DNA of 38,592 nt from Thiotrichales bacterium (GCA_016744475.1 JADGEH010000040.1:1-38592); one strand, 5' to 3'. Counted from the first letter of the stretch, positions 1 to 8,799 are shown. Notes: generated from the sequence alone by a model not told the origin. A program made the numbers and translations.

Positions 1-77
1 CAATTAATTCTCTACAAGAAGCCCTGTTTGATATTCTAAGTAAAATAGGCACTCAATTTAAGGTGGATTTTTGTTAG
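1..77 (+). CDS. 3' end of an unidentified gene (partial)
   Basis: An open frame runs from the window edge (first complete codon at base 3) to a TAG at 75-77. It gives about 24 residues ending in KIGTQFKVDFC. The composition is protein-like, but the fragment is too short to recognise a family. If it is real, it is the gene just upstream of the STAND ATPase, and partners of STAND regulators are often adjacent, so its full sequence would be informative. It could also be a chance open frame. Confidence 0.4.
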   Translation, partial: INSLQEALFDILSKIGTQFKVDFC

Positions 78-98
78 CTAATTTTTGTTCACCTACTT

Positions 99-161
99 AG
101 CGTAGCGTATTCCACCATCCTCAACCTCAAGTCATACGCAAAATTCAGTGGAATACGGCGC
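99..161. repeat. Dispersed repeat, copy 1 (left of STAND gene)
   Basis: This stretch starts AGCGTAGCGTATTCCACC and ends TGGAATACGGCGC, with CAAGTCA and GCAAAATT-like words between. The same order of words recurs at 2888-2962 in the same orientation, beyond the STAND gene. The outer blocks (GTATTCCACC and GTGGAATAC) are inverted repeats of each other, so each copy can fold into a hairpin. Repeats of this design are common non-coding dispersed elements in bacteria with large genomes. Confidence 0.75.
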
Positions 162-177
162 ATGAACATTTGTCTGA

Positions 178-222
178 TTCCCACGCGTCTGGCGTGGGAA
201 CACAGCACCGCGCCTGCGGTGC
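178..222 (+). promoter_or_regulatory. Two tandem hairpins in the leader of the STAND gene
   Basis: The first hairpin has arms TTCCCACGC (178-186) and GCGTGGGAA (192-200), a perfect 9-bp stem with a 5-nt loop. The second has arms GCACCGC (205-211) and GCGGTGC (216-222), a perfect 7-bp stem with a 4-nt loop. The ribosome binding site AAGG at 225-228 follows immediately. The first hairpin belongs to a dispersed family; a relative lies at about 27710-27720. They could influence translation or mRNA stability of the STAND gene, or could be passive repeats. Confidence 0.5.
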
Positions 223-236
223 GTAAGGTAGAACTT

Positions 237-2840
237 ATGAATCAACAGCCTTCAGCAACATTACTCGATCCACTCAAAACACTGTTGCCTGCGCAATACA
301 AAGAACTCCTGTTTCGTATTCACGCGCCGACCGAATATTTTGCCGCCGACACGGCACCGCCAGCCACTCAAATCATTGATTTACTCAACTACGCCGAACA
401 ACGCCCCGCTTTCCTGCAACAACTACAAAACACCTTAGCGCAGATTCTCGGACGTGATCCCTTTATTGAAGACCATGCCGACATTCGTCGCTTGCCGCGT
501 CCTTTGGCGAGGCTGGTGGGACGCGCTGCCGAGTTACAACAACTCGACCAAGCCTTGTTTGATGACAAAGTGCGGGTGGTGGTGTTGGAAGCGGGGGGCG
601 GGGTGGGAAAATCCGCTTTGTCGTTTGCGTGGTTGCAGGCGATGCAGCCGGATTATCACGGCTATGCCAAGGTGTTTGCTTGGTCGTTTTATTCGCAAGA
701 TTTACATGAAACATACACCTCCTCGGCAGAGTTTTTCCAGGCCGCTTTGCCGTTTTTGGGCTATACCGCCGAGCTGCCCACAGACGATGTAGAAAAAGGC
801 CGTGCCTTGGCGCAATTACTCAAAGTTCAACCCATCTTATTAATTCTCGATGGTTTAGAACCGCTACAACACCCGCCGCAGGTATTGGACGGCGAACTCA
901 AAGACAGCGCCTTAAAAGCCTTGCTGGATGATGTTTATGCCCAGGGCTGTCACGGTCTGGTGTTGGTGTCTTCGCGTCAGCCTGTGGTGGAATTAGATGA
1001 ATGGGACGCGGCGTATTATCGCCACCTGCCGCTGGCAACCTTACCTGCTGTGGATGGAGCGCGTTTGTTGACACACTTAGGCGTGAACGGTTTTGCCGCC
1101 GACCTGCAAGCCGCCTGTGAAGAACTGGGCGGTCATGCGCTCGCTTTGGTGTTATTGGGGCGTTTATTAAAGCAGCGATTTAACGGCTTGATCGAGCGGC
1201 GTGACTGTTTGCCGCCTTTGTGGGAAGAACCGAAAAAAGGTGGGCACGCGCTGCGGGTATTGAAGTTTTATGAAACACAGGGCAGCGAGAGCCAAGACAC
1301 CTGGCCGCGGGTTCAGGCGGTCTTGTTTTTACTCGGCTTATTCGACCGCCCGATGGGGCTGTTAGAACACGATGCCTTGCTGAAAAAAGCCGACATTGCC
1401 GCCCCTTTGCGGGATTTGGATGAACTGGCTTGGCAACGCTTAGAACAACACTTAGAGCAGGCGGGTTTATTGTTGACCGCCCACATAAAAAGCGCCTCTT
1501 TTTACGATGAAAACAACCCTGCGTTTCGCACAGAATGGGACACCCACCCGCTGATCCGGAGTTATTTCGGTCATCGCTTTGCACACATCCAGCCCGAAGC
1601 CTTCTGCCAAGCGCATCAGGTGTTGTTTGAATATTACCAAGCCGTGCCTGGACAGCAGCAACCCGATAGTTTGCAAGATTTGCAGCCTTTGTATCGGGCG
1701 GTGGTGCATGGGTGTTTGGCGGGGGAATATAAAAATACACTATATGATGTGTATAACGAGCGTATCCAACGCAAAAAAGGCTACAGTGTTCGTGAACTTG
1801 GTGCATACAGCCAGAATTTAACCGCCTTAACCGCGTTTTTCCCCCAAGGCTGGAACCAACCCGTGCAGCAAGGCTTAAGCGAAGGCGATCAGGCATGGTT
1901 ATTAGCCGTAGCCTCTTTTTGCCTGATGTCGCTGGGGCGATTGTCTGAAGCAGTGAAGCCTAGACAAGCAGATTTAAAATTATCTAAAAAAATAGGAGAT
2001 TGGGAAGGTGCTTCAAACACTGCTCAAAACCTGGTGAACCTGTATCTGCCGCTGGGACGGGTGGACGAGGCGACGCAGGCCGCACAGCAGGCGCTGGACT
2101 ATGCGCAACAAGCCGAGGATTTATTTGAGCAAATAGCCAGTCAGGCTTATCTGGGGCATGGCTTACACCGCCAGGGCGAAGAGGCTGCCGCCTTGCAAGC
2201 CTTTGTCCGCGCAGAGGCTTTGCAGGCGCAAAGACAGCCAGATACTCCACAGTTGTATTCCTTGGCTGGCTTTCTGTATTGCGCCCTGTTATTAGACCAG
2301 GCTGAGACGGCGGAGGCGGTGCAACAGGTGGTGGCGCGGGGGGAATATGCTTTGAAAATTGGCAAACGAAATAATCACTTGCTGACCATAGCACTTGACC
2401 ATCTCACCCTGGCTCGTGCCCACTGGCGTTTGCAACAGCCGCCCACCGCCGCCGAGTATTTTCAACAAGCCGTGGCGGGGATACGCAAAGCAAGTTTTAC
2501 TCTGTATTTACCATTTTTCCTCATCGACCGTGCCAATTTTTATCTGGAACACTGTATGAGGGATCACGCTTCTGGCAAGGGTGTACTGCCTGAACCCTTC
2601 CAACAAGCCCAAGCGGATTTACAAGAAGCGGGGAATATCATCCGCCGCTGTGGCATGAAGCTGTATCAAGTCGATTGGCATTTGGCGATGGCGCGGCTGG
2701 AGGATTTAAAAGCCGCCCAGCCTGCACAGGCACCCGCCACCTCGCTCCCCACCCCTGATGTAGACGCGGCACAACACCGCACACAAGCACGGGATTTGAT
2801 AAAACTGACGGGGTATAAGCTGCGCTTGAAGGATGTGTAG
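237..2840 (+). CDS. STAND/NB-ARC-like ATPase with C-terminal TPR-like repeats
   Basis: The start is set at 237 (MNQQPSATLL), preceded by AAGG at 225-228 with suitable spacing. An in-frame ATG at 162 lies inside repeat and hairpin DNA and would add 25 unlikely residues. The product is 867 aa. Residues 1-75 are a small helical domain (LLPAQYKELLFRI, then IIDLLNYAEQ and FLQQLQNTL), which resembles an effector-associated, death-like adaptor domain; this is a pattern-based guess. Walker A is GGGVGKSA near residue 120 and Walker B is ILLILDGLEPL near 200. They are followed by an LVLVSSRQP sensor-like strand, a GGHALAL motif equivalent to the NB-ARC GLPLAL motif, and THPLIRSYF, typical of the winged-helix part. 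Residues from about 555 on are helical TPR-like repeats, the probable sensor. Members act as switch ATPases in signalling or anti-phage conflict. No enzymatic effector domain is visible. Confidence 0.8.
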   Translation: MNQQPSATLLDPLKTLLPAQYKELLFRIHAPTEYFAADTAPPATQIIDLLNYAEQRPAFLQQLQNTLAQILGRDPFIEDHADIRRLPRPLARLVGRAAELQQLDQALFDDKVRVVVLEAGGGVGKSALSFAWLQAMQPDYHGYAKVFAWSFYSQDLHETYTSSAEFFQAALPFLGYTAELPTDDVEKGRALAQLLKVQPILLILDGLEPLQHPPQVLDGELKDSALKALLDDVYAQGCHGLVLVSSRQPVVELDEWDAAYYRHLPLATLPAVDGARLLTHLGVNGFAADLQAACEELGGHALALVLLGRLLKQRFNGLIERRDCLPPLWEEPKKGGHALRVLKFYETQGSESQDTWPRVQAVLFLLGLFDRPMGLLEHDALLKKADIAAPLRDLDELAWQRLEQHLEQAGLLLTAHIKSASFYDENNPAFRTEWDTHPLIRSYFGHRFAHIQPEAFCQAHQVLFEYYQAVPGQQQPDSLQDLQPLYRAVVHGCLAGEYKNTLYDVYNERIQRKKGYSVRELGAYSQNLTALTAFFPQGWNQPVQQGLSEGDQAWLLAVASFCLMSLGRLSEAVKPRQADLKLSKKIGDWEGASNTAQNLVNLYLPLGRVDEATQAAQQALDYAQQAEDLFEQIASQAYLGHGLHRQGEEAAALQAFVRAEALQAQRQPDTPQLYSLAGFLYCALLLDQAETAEAVQQVVARGEYALKIGKRNNHLLTIALDHLTLARAHWRLQQPPTAAEYFQQAVAGIRKASFTLYLPFFLIDRANFYLEHCMRDHASGKGVLPEPFQQAQADLQEAGNIIRRCGMKLYQVDWHLAMARLEDLKAAQPAQAPATSLPTPDVDAAQHRTQARDLIKLTGYKLRLKDV

Positions 2841-3413
2841 CGAAGTGGGAATCCGACAATGTAGGGGGGCATCATGTAGGGTGGAATAGCGCAGCGTATT
2901 CCACCAACCCCCCTCTCAAACCCAAGTCAAATGCAGAATTTGGAGAAGGTGGAATACGGCGCGATAAATTTCATCTTTCAAACAAAATATCCGTCGCGCT
3001 TATTCCGCCCTACACAGCTAACCCAACCTACAAAAGCGCGTGAAAATCGGCTCATGTTCAAAATATAGTCGAGTCGAATCGACTCATCTCGCCCCACAGC
3101 CATCGTGACCGAACCACTCTTGCCCTCAAATCAGCGACCCTCGCCACAGTTTCTTAAAGATACACCTCATGGCATTTATATTGCGTTTGCACCCTTTGAT
3201 GTTGCATAACCTGATGTTTGAAGGTGTCTATTTGTATAAAGTCTGGATTTTATAGGCATTACTGCGATGACGCAGAAGGCTGTATCAAGGTTAATCACGC
3301 CCAAATTAACCTTGATAATGAATCTTGATTTTATGCTGTTCATCAAAATGGATAGCTGCCTTATCATTTTATGCTTCAGAACTCTCTTTTTGATACAAAA
3401 TAGGCTGTCTATA
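2841..3413. other. Repeat-rich intergenic region
   Basis: No convincing gene is visible. The left part holds the second copy of the repeat (2888-2962) followed by an inverted, diverged arm near 2990-3010 (TCGCGCTTATTCCGCCC). A short palindrome with arms GAGTCG and CGACTC lies near 3070-3086. An open frame runs through 3267-3413 into the LRR gene but has no signal peptide, and its composition does not look coding. The LRR gene promoter is presumably in the AT-rich part between about 3150 and 3400. Confidence 0.6.
2888..2962. repeat. Dispersed repeat, copy 2 (right of STAND gene)
   Basis: Direct copy of the element at 99-161. Shared blocks in order are AGCGCAGCGTATTCCACC, AAGTCA, GCAGAATT and GTGGAATACGGCGC. 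It is slightly longer because the middle spacer is expanded. Together the copies bracket the STAND gene. They could mark a past insertion by recombination between repeats or could be independent insertions. Confidence 0.75.
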
Positions 3414-6155
3414 ATGAACAAACTGAGTTTAAATACATGTGTATCCTTATGTGTTTTTATCTTGACTCTTTCCTCACAAAACCTCTGGGCAAATACCGAT
3501 TGTAATGATATTGAAACCACAGGCATTCCCGCCATAGAGTGTTCTAGTTTATTAGCTTTGTATGCAGATACTCAAGGCGATGAATGGCTTGACAATACGC
3601 ATTGGAATTCCAATCATCCAGTGAATGAATGGTTTGGCGTGTTAGTTGAAAATGGACATGTAACAGAACTTAAATTAGCTAATAATCATTTGCGGGGTCG
3701 CTTTACACCCGACATTACACAATTAACTTCACTCAGTATTTTAAGTTTATCCGATAATCGATTAGAAGGGGCTATACCTGAAAATATTGGAGCACTAATT
3801 GAACTTAGAGAGCTGTATGTCGATAACAATCGTTTGAATGGAATGTTGCCAGATAGTTTAGGTCAACTATCACACTTGGTATGGATGGTTTTTAGCGGTA
3901 ATCAATTAAGTGGTCAGATTCCTGATGCATTGTCACAGTTACCTGAATTACGTCATTTAATGCTGAGTTTTAATCGGTTCACGGGTTCTATTCCTGCGAG
4001 CTTAGGTCATTTGCCACATTTACATTATTTAGGTTTAGATAATAATTTATTGGAAAATGCTATTCCGGCTGAATTAGGTCAATTGTCTGAACTTGAACAT
4101 TTACAATTATTCAGTAATAAACTAACTGGCAGCCTAGCACCTGAATTAGGTCAGCTCACAAATTTGTTATTCTTTGATATTGATATTAATCAAGTCAGTG
4201 GAGAAATCCCACCTGAATTTGGCAATATGAGCAGCTTAACTCGCTTAGATTTAGATCATAATCAACTCACGGGTAGTATTCCTCCAGAAATAGGTGGTTT
4301 AGTGAATCTAACGGATTTATACATGCGTCATAACCAATTAACTGGAGAAATACCTGACACCTTTTCTCAATTGGTTAATTTACAAAAATGTTTTTTAGAA
4401 GAAAATGAACTGAGCGGGACGATTCCTGAATTATTTTTTAAATTACCTCAATTACGCTGGTTACGCTTACAAAGTAATCGTTTTACGGGCAATCTACCTG
4501 TGAGCCTGGGTGATGCTCCTGCATTAGAACGTTTATTTTTGCAAAAAAATAAGTTAGCTGGAAATCTGCCTCATAACTTAGTTAATTTAGATAAATTACA
4601 AGAGTTTAATATTTCTTATAATATGCTGTACAGCACTGATCAGGCGGTTCATTCTTTCTTGCAAACGGTATCACCTGACTGGGATCAAACACAAACGCTT
4701 AAAATAGAAAATATTAAAGTACAAAGCCGTACTGTGAGCTCTATTACGGTGGAATGGGATAAAAGTGTTTATCAACCTCCAGCGGGATTTTATCGTGTAT
4801 GGTTAGGCAATACACCAGAGGGTGAGTTTGTGAGTCAAGGTACGACTGAAAACTTGCGAAGCAATAGTTTTCAACTCACAGGTTTACAAGCTAATACTAC
4901 GTATTATGTACGTATATCCTCATATGTGCCTATTATTGAAAGACAAGTGAATACATTAATGACTGACAGTGATACTTTAAGTGTGACAACCTTGGTAGAC
5001 CCTAATACTCCTGAACCTGGATGTTTTTCTATTCGTTCTGCACAATATCAAGGACAGCCTGTTGAATTAGTTAAAACTCAAGGTGGTTTGTATTTGTCAT
5101 TAGATGAACCTGAAGGTATAGAAGAAGATACTTTGGAATTAACCATTGATAGAAATAAGGCTGAAATGCTGTCAAGCGTGAAGTATTTTGTTTCTGAAGG
5201 TTCTGCTTACAATTACAGTGATTTTACGACAACTGATGTGTCAGGCATCTTAAATTTTGCAGAGCAAGAATTTGAAAAAATCTTGCCGATTATTTTGAAA
5301 GGTGACGCTGAAACTGAAGAATATACAGAAATTTTTCGAGTGCATTTAAGCGAGCCTAGTCAGCCTGATAAATTGTGCGATGATAGTATTGAAATTCAAA
5401 TAAAGCCGAGTGATTATCCGCCTAAAATGCAAGCTGAAACTTGGGTTTTATTAGAATTAGGCGGTGTTTTTGGGAGTTTTATTGAAGGGGGTGTAGCACC
5501 GCGAAAAATACTGAATATGCCCGATGAAGAATTGGTGGAAATGTATTCTTATGATGGCGGAGAGTTTATTGAATTTGAATCCATCGCACCAGGTACTACA
5601 CATTTTGTATTGGAAGACAGTGATACTCCAGCTAACAAATTGTTTTATGATATTTATATTGGTATTTCTGCCATGAATGCATTGAATTTAGAAACACCGC
5701 CTTTCCAAAAAAACTACGATGCGACGAATATTGATCGTGTCAATATAGTGTATCCCATGTTTGGACCTGAATCAGATGATTGGTTAGAAGCTCGACATCT
5801 CTTTTTCTTTTTATTAATCGGTGATCAATTGCTGCAAGTGCAGGACACTCAGGTGTGTTCTACTGAGGAGACCACTCGCTGTGAAACACATTATTCATTG
5901 ACTGCGTTTAATCCCCAAGATCCTTTCTTTACTTATCGTCAACCGAGTTGGATCATGGATTTAAAACCTGAATTAAGTGATGTGGGGGGTATTGATCTGA
6001 CGCAATTGGATTTTTCGCGTAATGGATTAAATATGAGGGATTTTCAAGTGACTGTATTTGAAGGTTTTGCACGGAATGAAGATGCGTTTCTACGTCCATC
6101 AGAGACGCTGCTCCAACGTTTAACTTGGACTTGGTATCCTATCAATATTGAGTAG
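3414..6155 (+). CDS. Secreted leucine-rich-repeat protein with FN3 and Calx-beta-like domains
   Basis: The start is placed at 3414 because it gives a clean signal peptide (MNKLSLNTCVSLCVF... cleaved near NLWA). The in-frame upstream extension is AT-rich and not domain-like. The product is 913 aa. About 13 LRRs of 24 residues cover residues 85-408 with the plant-type pattern LxLxxNxLTGxIPxxLGxL (for example HNQLTGSIPPEIGGLVNL). A fibronectin type III domain follows near 430-505 (SSITVEWDKS, NTTYYVRIS). A Calx-beta-like domain lies near 540-650 (LEEDTLEL-type strand pattern, YSDFTTTDVSGILNF). The last 250 residues are unassigned and acidic. Proteins like this are exported and probably mediate adhesion or recognition. 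The gene is clearly more AT-rich than the STAND gene, which suggests separate ancestry. The strong terminator after it makes it a single-gene unit. Confidence 0.8.
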   Translation: MNKLSLNTCVSLCVFILTLSSQNLWANTDCNDIETTGIPAIECSSLLALYADTQGDEWLDNTHWNSNHPVNEWFGVLVENGHVTELKLANNHLRGRFTPDITQLTSLSILSLSDNRLEGAIPENIGALIELRELYVDNNRLNGMLPDSLGQLSHLVWMVFSGNQLSGQIPDALSQLPELRHLMLSFNRFTGSIPASLGHLPHLHYLGLDNNLLENAIPAELGQLSELEHLQLFSNKLTGSLAPELGQLTNLLFFDIDINQVSGEIPPEFGNMSSLTRLDLDHNQLTGSIPPEIGGLVNLTDLYMRHNQLTGEIPDTFSQLVNLQKCFLEENELSGTIPELFFKLPQLRWLRLQSNRFTGNLPVSLGDAPALERLFLQKNKLAGNLPHNLVNLDKLQEFNISYNMLYSTDQAVHSFLQTVSPDWDQTQTLKIENIKVQSRTVSSITVEWDKSVYQPPAGFYRVWLGNTPEGEFVSQGTTENLRSNSFQLTGLQANTTYYVRISSYVPIIERQVNTLMTDSDTLSVTTLVDPNTPEPGCFSIRSAQYQGQPVELVKTQGGLYLSLDEPEGIEEDTLELTIDRNKAEMLSSVKYFVSEGSAYNYSDFTTTDVSGILNFAEQEFEKILPIILKGDAETEEYTEIFRVHLSEPSQPDKLCDDSIEIQIKPSDYPPKMQAETWVLLELGGVFGSFIEGGVAPRKILNMPDEELVEMYSYDGGEFIEFESIAPGTTHFVLEDSDTPANKLFYDIYIGISAMNALNLETPPFQKNYDATNIDRVNIVYPMFGPESDDWLEARHLFFFLLIGDQLLQVQDTQVCSTEETTRCETHYSLTAFNPQDPFFTYRQPSWIMDLKPELSDVGGIDLTQLDFSRNGLNMRDFQVTVFEGFARNEDAFLRPSETLLQRLTWTWYPINIE

Positions 6156-6200
6156 TGTGTAACGCTTAAGCCCAGTCTATTGGGTGAAGTGAACAGACAC

Positions 6201-6254
6201 ATCGCCCTGTCCCCACATTGCATTGACACAGTGTGAGGACAGGGCGATTTTTTT
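6201..6254. terminator. Strong rho-independent terminator after the LRR gene
   Basis: The arms are ATCGCCCTGTCC (6201-6212) and GGACAGGGCGAT (6237-6248), a perfect 12-bp stem. The inner parts (CCACA and TGTG-like) pair partly, and the stem is followed by a run of Ts on the plus strand. It lies between the converging LRR and btuB-like genes. The T run favours plus-strand termination. Confidence 0.85.
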
Positions 6255-6370
6255 GCGCTTGAGTTTTTTTAAATGTAAAACAGGCTCTTGTGTTACTAAG
6301 CTGCTTTGGGTTGTGCTGTCACAGGGTGTGCAACAGTGGAATTATCATAATGCTTCTCAGCGAGCCTGCA

Positions 6371-8185
6371 TTATTGATAATGCAACTCAACAAAGTAGCC
6401 TCGGCTAGGCATGTTGTATTGATAAGCCGTGCTGTATTGCTTATCCAGAATATTGTCAAAACGAGTGCGTAGACTCCAGTGTTTTTCCAATTGTTGCGTC
6501 CAACGCAGATTGACCACGCCATATCCGGGTAAACGTCGCTGATTGGCACGATCATCATAGCGATGCTCTTGTGCAAACACCTGGAGGGTGGCTGTAGCAC
6601 GCCCCACGGTTTCGCTGATTTCCAAGTTAAAACTCAGCGGTGAACGACGCGCTAGTGATTTATCCGTGCTTTCATCGTTAGCCTCTAACCAAGTGATGTG
6701 GGTACTGACATCGAGTCCTGAAGCGGTGAGCCAAGCGGTCGAAAACTCTGCACCTAGAATACGGGCTTCATCCACATTGTCCACGCCAAAGGCTCCGGTG
6801 GCGGCATCAAAGTGGGTGCTGATAAGATTTTCAATCTCTGTTTGGTACAGGCTTAGATGCCATTCTAGGTGTTTTTGCGTTTGGCTTAAGCCCAATTCTA
6901 AGCTCTTGGATTGTTCTGGGGTTAAGTGAGGATTGCTAAATCCGGGAAAATAGAGGTCGTTGAAGGTGGGCGCGGCGAAAGCGGTGGAGTAGCTGAGAAA
7001 AGCGCGTAAATCATTGGCTAAACTGATGCCGAGTGCGATATTGCCAGTGGTATGTTGACCAAATTGTTGATTATCGTCTTGGCGTAAGGCGGCTTGCACA
7101 TCCCACGAGCGACCGAGGTAGCGATATTGCGCATAGTAGCCGTGATTGTCGCGGCTATTGACGGTATAAGCGGTGCTGCTATCCACTTCATCTTGCATAA
7201 ACTCATAACCAAACACGATTTCATGGGCTTGACCCAGTTGCCATTCATTGTGCCAATTCCATTGGGTGCGGCGGGTATCAAAGACGGATTCTCCCATTTG
7301 ATGTCCGGTGTTGTTGGCATCATCTACGGCTTCGCTGTAGCTGAGGCGGGTGAGCCAGCTTGCTGCCCATTGCCAGTCCATATCGATGCCCCACACTGCT
7401 TGCTGATAATCTGCTTCATTTTGGAAAGAGGAGTCAAATTCCGTATGGCCTTCGCTGCGCAAAGCATGTCCGCTCAAACGTAAAGCAGAAGAGAGTTGAT
7501 AACTTAAACGTGAGCTAAAACTGGTGTTGTCATAGCCATCATCATCGGGTTCTAGGGTGAAACAACCGCTGCTGGTATCGCCACGACAGGCATTAAAACC
7601 TTCAGAATTGAGATGGCTGGCAGACAGATAATAGTGCGTTCTCGCAGTGTGACCCGCGTATGAAATGCCTGTTTTGTAAGTGCTATTCGCACCGTAACCC
7701 GCATAAGCTTGCCAAGCACTCGGTTGGCTGGTGCGCGTGAAAATTTGGATGACCCCTCCGATGGCTTCTGAGCCATATAAGCTGGAGCGTGAGCCGCGCA
7801 CAATTTCGATGCGTTCAATGGCATCCAAGGGCAATAAGTGCAGTGAAGCATTGCCCAAGGTGGGAGAACCGACTTTTACGCCATTGATGAGGAGCAATAC
7901 GTGGTCAGAATTGGTGCCGCGCATGAACAGCGAGGCCGGTTGGCCTAAGCCGCCATTGCTAATGACATCTACACCGGGTACGCGATGCAGCAATTCTGGC
8001 AGGCTGTGCGCCTGCATACGCTCAATATCTTGGCGGTTAAAAACGGTGACTGAAGCCAAGGTGTCATCGCTGGTGTCTGCGCTGCGCGAGGCAGTCACCA
8101 GCATGTCGGGTAATGATTGGGCAACACTTGAAGAGGAAATAAGACCTGCCACGGCGGCAGACAATAAAAGGCTGTGAGTGTTCAA
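6371..8185 (-). CDS. btuB: BtuB-type TonB-dependent outer membrane receptor (vitamin B12)
   Basis: Outer membrane receptor for cobalamin uptake, driven by TonB. A TTG start at 8185 is proposed. It gives the signal peptide MNTHSLLLSAAVAGLISSSSVAQ and has GGAG on the coding strand seven bases upstream. The frame stays open to 8368, but that extension runs into the riboswitch leader and is not protein-like. The product is 604 aa, normal for BtuB. A TonB-box-like MLVTASRS is followed by the plug (SVTVFNRQDIERM, LLHRVPGVDV, LLLINGVKVG, IEIVRGSRSSLYGSEAIGGVIQ split over two stretches) and then a 22-strand-type barrel ending in the beta strand YFVELHYQ. The cobalamin riboswitch upstream supports B12 as the substrate. 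No BtuCDF transporter is visible in the window. Confidence 0.9.
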   Translation of the reverse strand: MNTHSLLLSAAVAGLISSSSVAQSLPDMLVTASRSADTSDDTLASVTVFNRQDIERMQAHSLPELLHRVPGVDVISNGGLGQPASLFMRGTNSDHVLLLINGVKVGSPTLGNASLHLLPLDAIERIEIVRGSRSSLYGSEAIGGVIQIFTRTSQPSAWQAYAGYGANSTYKTGISYAGHTARTHYYLSASHLNSEGFNACRGDTSSGCFTLEPDDDGYDNTSFSSRLSYQLSSALRLSGHALRSEGHTEFDSSFQNEADYQQAVWGIDMDWQWAASWLTRLSYSEAVDDANNTGHQMGESVFDTRRTQWNWHNEWQLGQAHEIVFGYEFMQDEVDSSTAYTVNSRDNHGYYAQYRYLGRSWDVQAALRQDDNQQFGQHTTGNIALGISLANDLRAFLSYSTAFAAPTFNDLYFPGFSNPHLTPEQSKSLELGLSQTQKHLEWHLSLYQTEIENLISTHFDAATGAFGVDNVDEARILGAEFSTAWLTASGLDVSTHITWLEANDESTDKSLARRSPLSFNLEISETVGRATATLQVFAQEHRYDDRANQRRLPGYGVVNLRWTQQLEKHWSLRTRFDNILDKQYSTAYQYNMPSRGYFVELHYQ

Positions 8186-8391
8186 AAGACAGCTCCATGA
8201 TGAAGAGGGATGAGCTTTTGTTGGCTCAAACAAAAAAACGGGGGAACTGTATAGATGTGATGCTGATCCAGCAAAGGTCTGTGGATCATCATTATTGGCT
8301 AATAAATAGGGGAAAGAGGCAGAGTATCTCTGCGAATATTTATCAGAACATCTGTTCAGGTAGCCCACCGCGACCTGTTTTTATCATTACA

Positions 8392-8552
8392 CAGGCCGGT
8401 CTCCGGGCTTAAAGCTGGTCTTGTCACCTTCCCAGTTTAAGAAACCAGTGGTTTTATGACAGACTTATCGCTTATTTACCGTTGCGGGGGCAGCGCTGGT
8501 ATTGCACCAGCTTCCCGTTTAACACAACATGGCGTTTCCATGTTGCGCACCT
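8392..8552 (-). ncRNA. Cobalamin (AdoCbl-type) riboswitch
   Basis: On the minus strand the B12-box AGCCCGGAGACCGGCC is the complement of 8394-8409. The core GCTGCCCCCGCAACGGTAA complements 8476-8494, ACCACTGG complements 8445-8452, and GGGAAGCTGG and GGGAAGGTG words sit in the expected order. A hairpin with arms CAACATGG and CCATGTTG forms the 5' part. About 200 nt separate the aptamer from the btuB start. A short helix could pair AGCTC (complement of 8212-8216) with GAGCT (complement of 8191-8195), covering the Shine-Dalgarno, so translational control is possible. No clear intrinsic terminator is visible in the platform. Confidence 0.92.
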
Positions 8553-8799
8553 GATAATGCAAAGAGGCGGGATTCTACAGGAATCACTGGACTTATGCAG
8601 ATTTAAGCATCGCTACACAATGAGGGTTAAAATCCTCACTACGAACGAACTTTTCTGTTCTCAGACAGCCTCCTAGGCCCATCTATTCAATCGCTTCATC
8701 TTTTCATGTTGTATGCGGGTAAAATAGTGCTGTTGACCCGATATTTTGTTCATTTAACGCACTTCGCGTCAGATGTACGTTCATTAGAGGAAAAATAAG

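Noticed and set aside
162..236. Upstream in-frame ATG at 162 as the start of the STAND gene
   Set aside because: It lies in repeat and hairpin DNA, lacks a ribosome site, and the added residues look like translated repeat. The ATG at 237 has AAGG at correct spacing.
1180..1896. Long open frame on the minus strand opposite the STAND gene
   Set aside because: It mirrors the GC-rich codons of the real gene on the other strand and has no domain, ribosome site or protein-like hydrophobic pattern.
3176..3535. Minus-strand open frame overlapping the LRR gene start
   Set aside because: No ribosome site or recognisable motif; it overlaps the signal peptide region of a well supported gene.
8186..8368. 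N-terminal extension of the BtuB-like protein
   Set aside because: The frame is open only by chance through the riboswitch expression platform; the TTG at 8185 gives a proper signal peptide and ribosome site.
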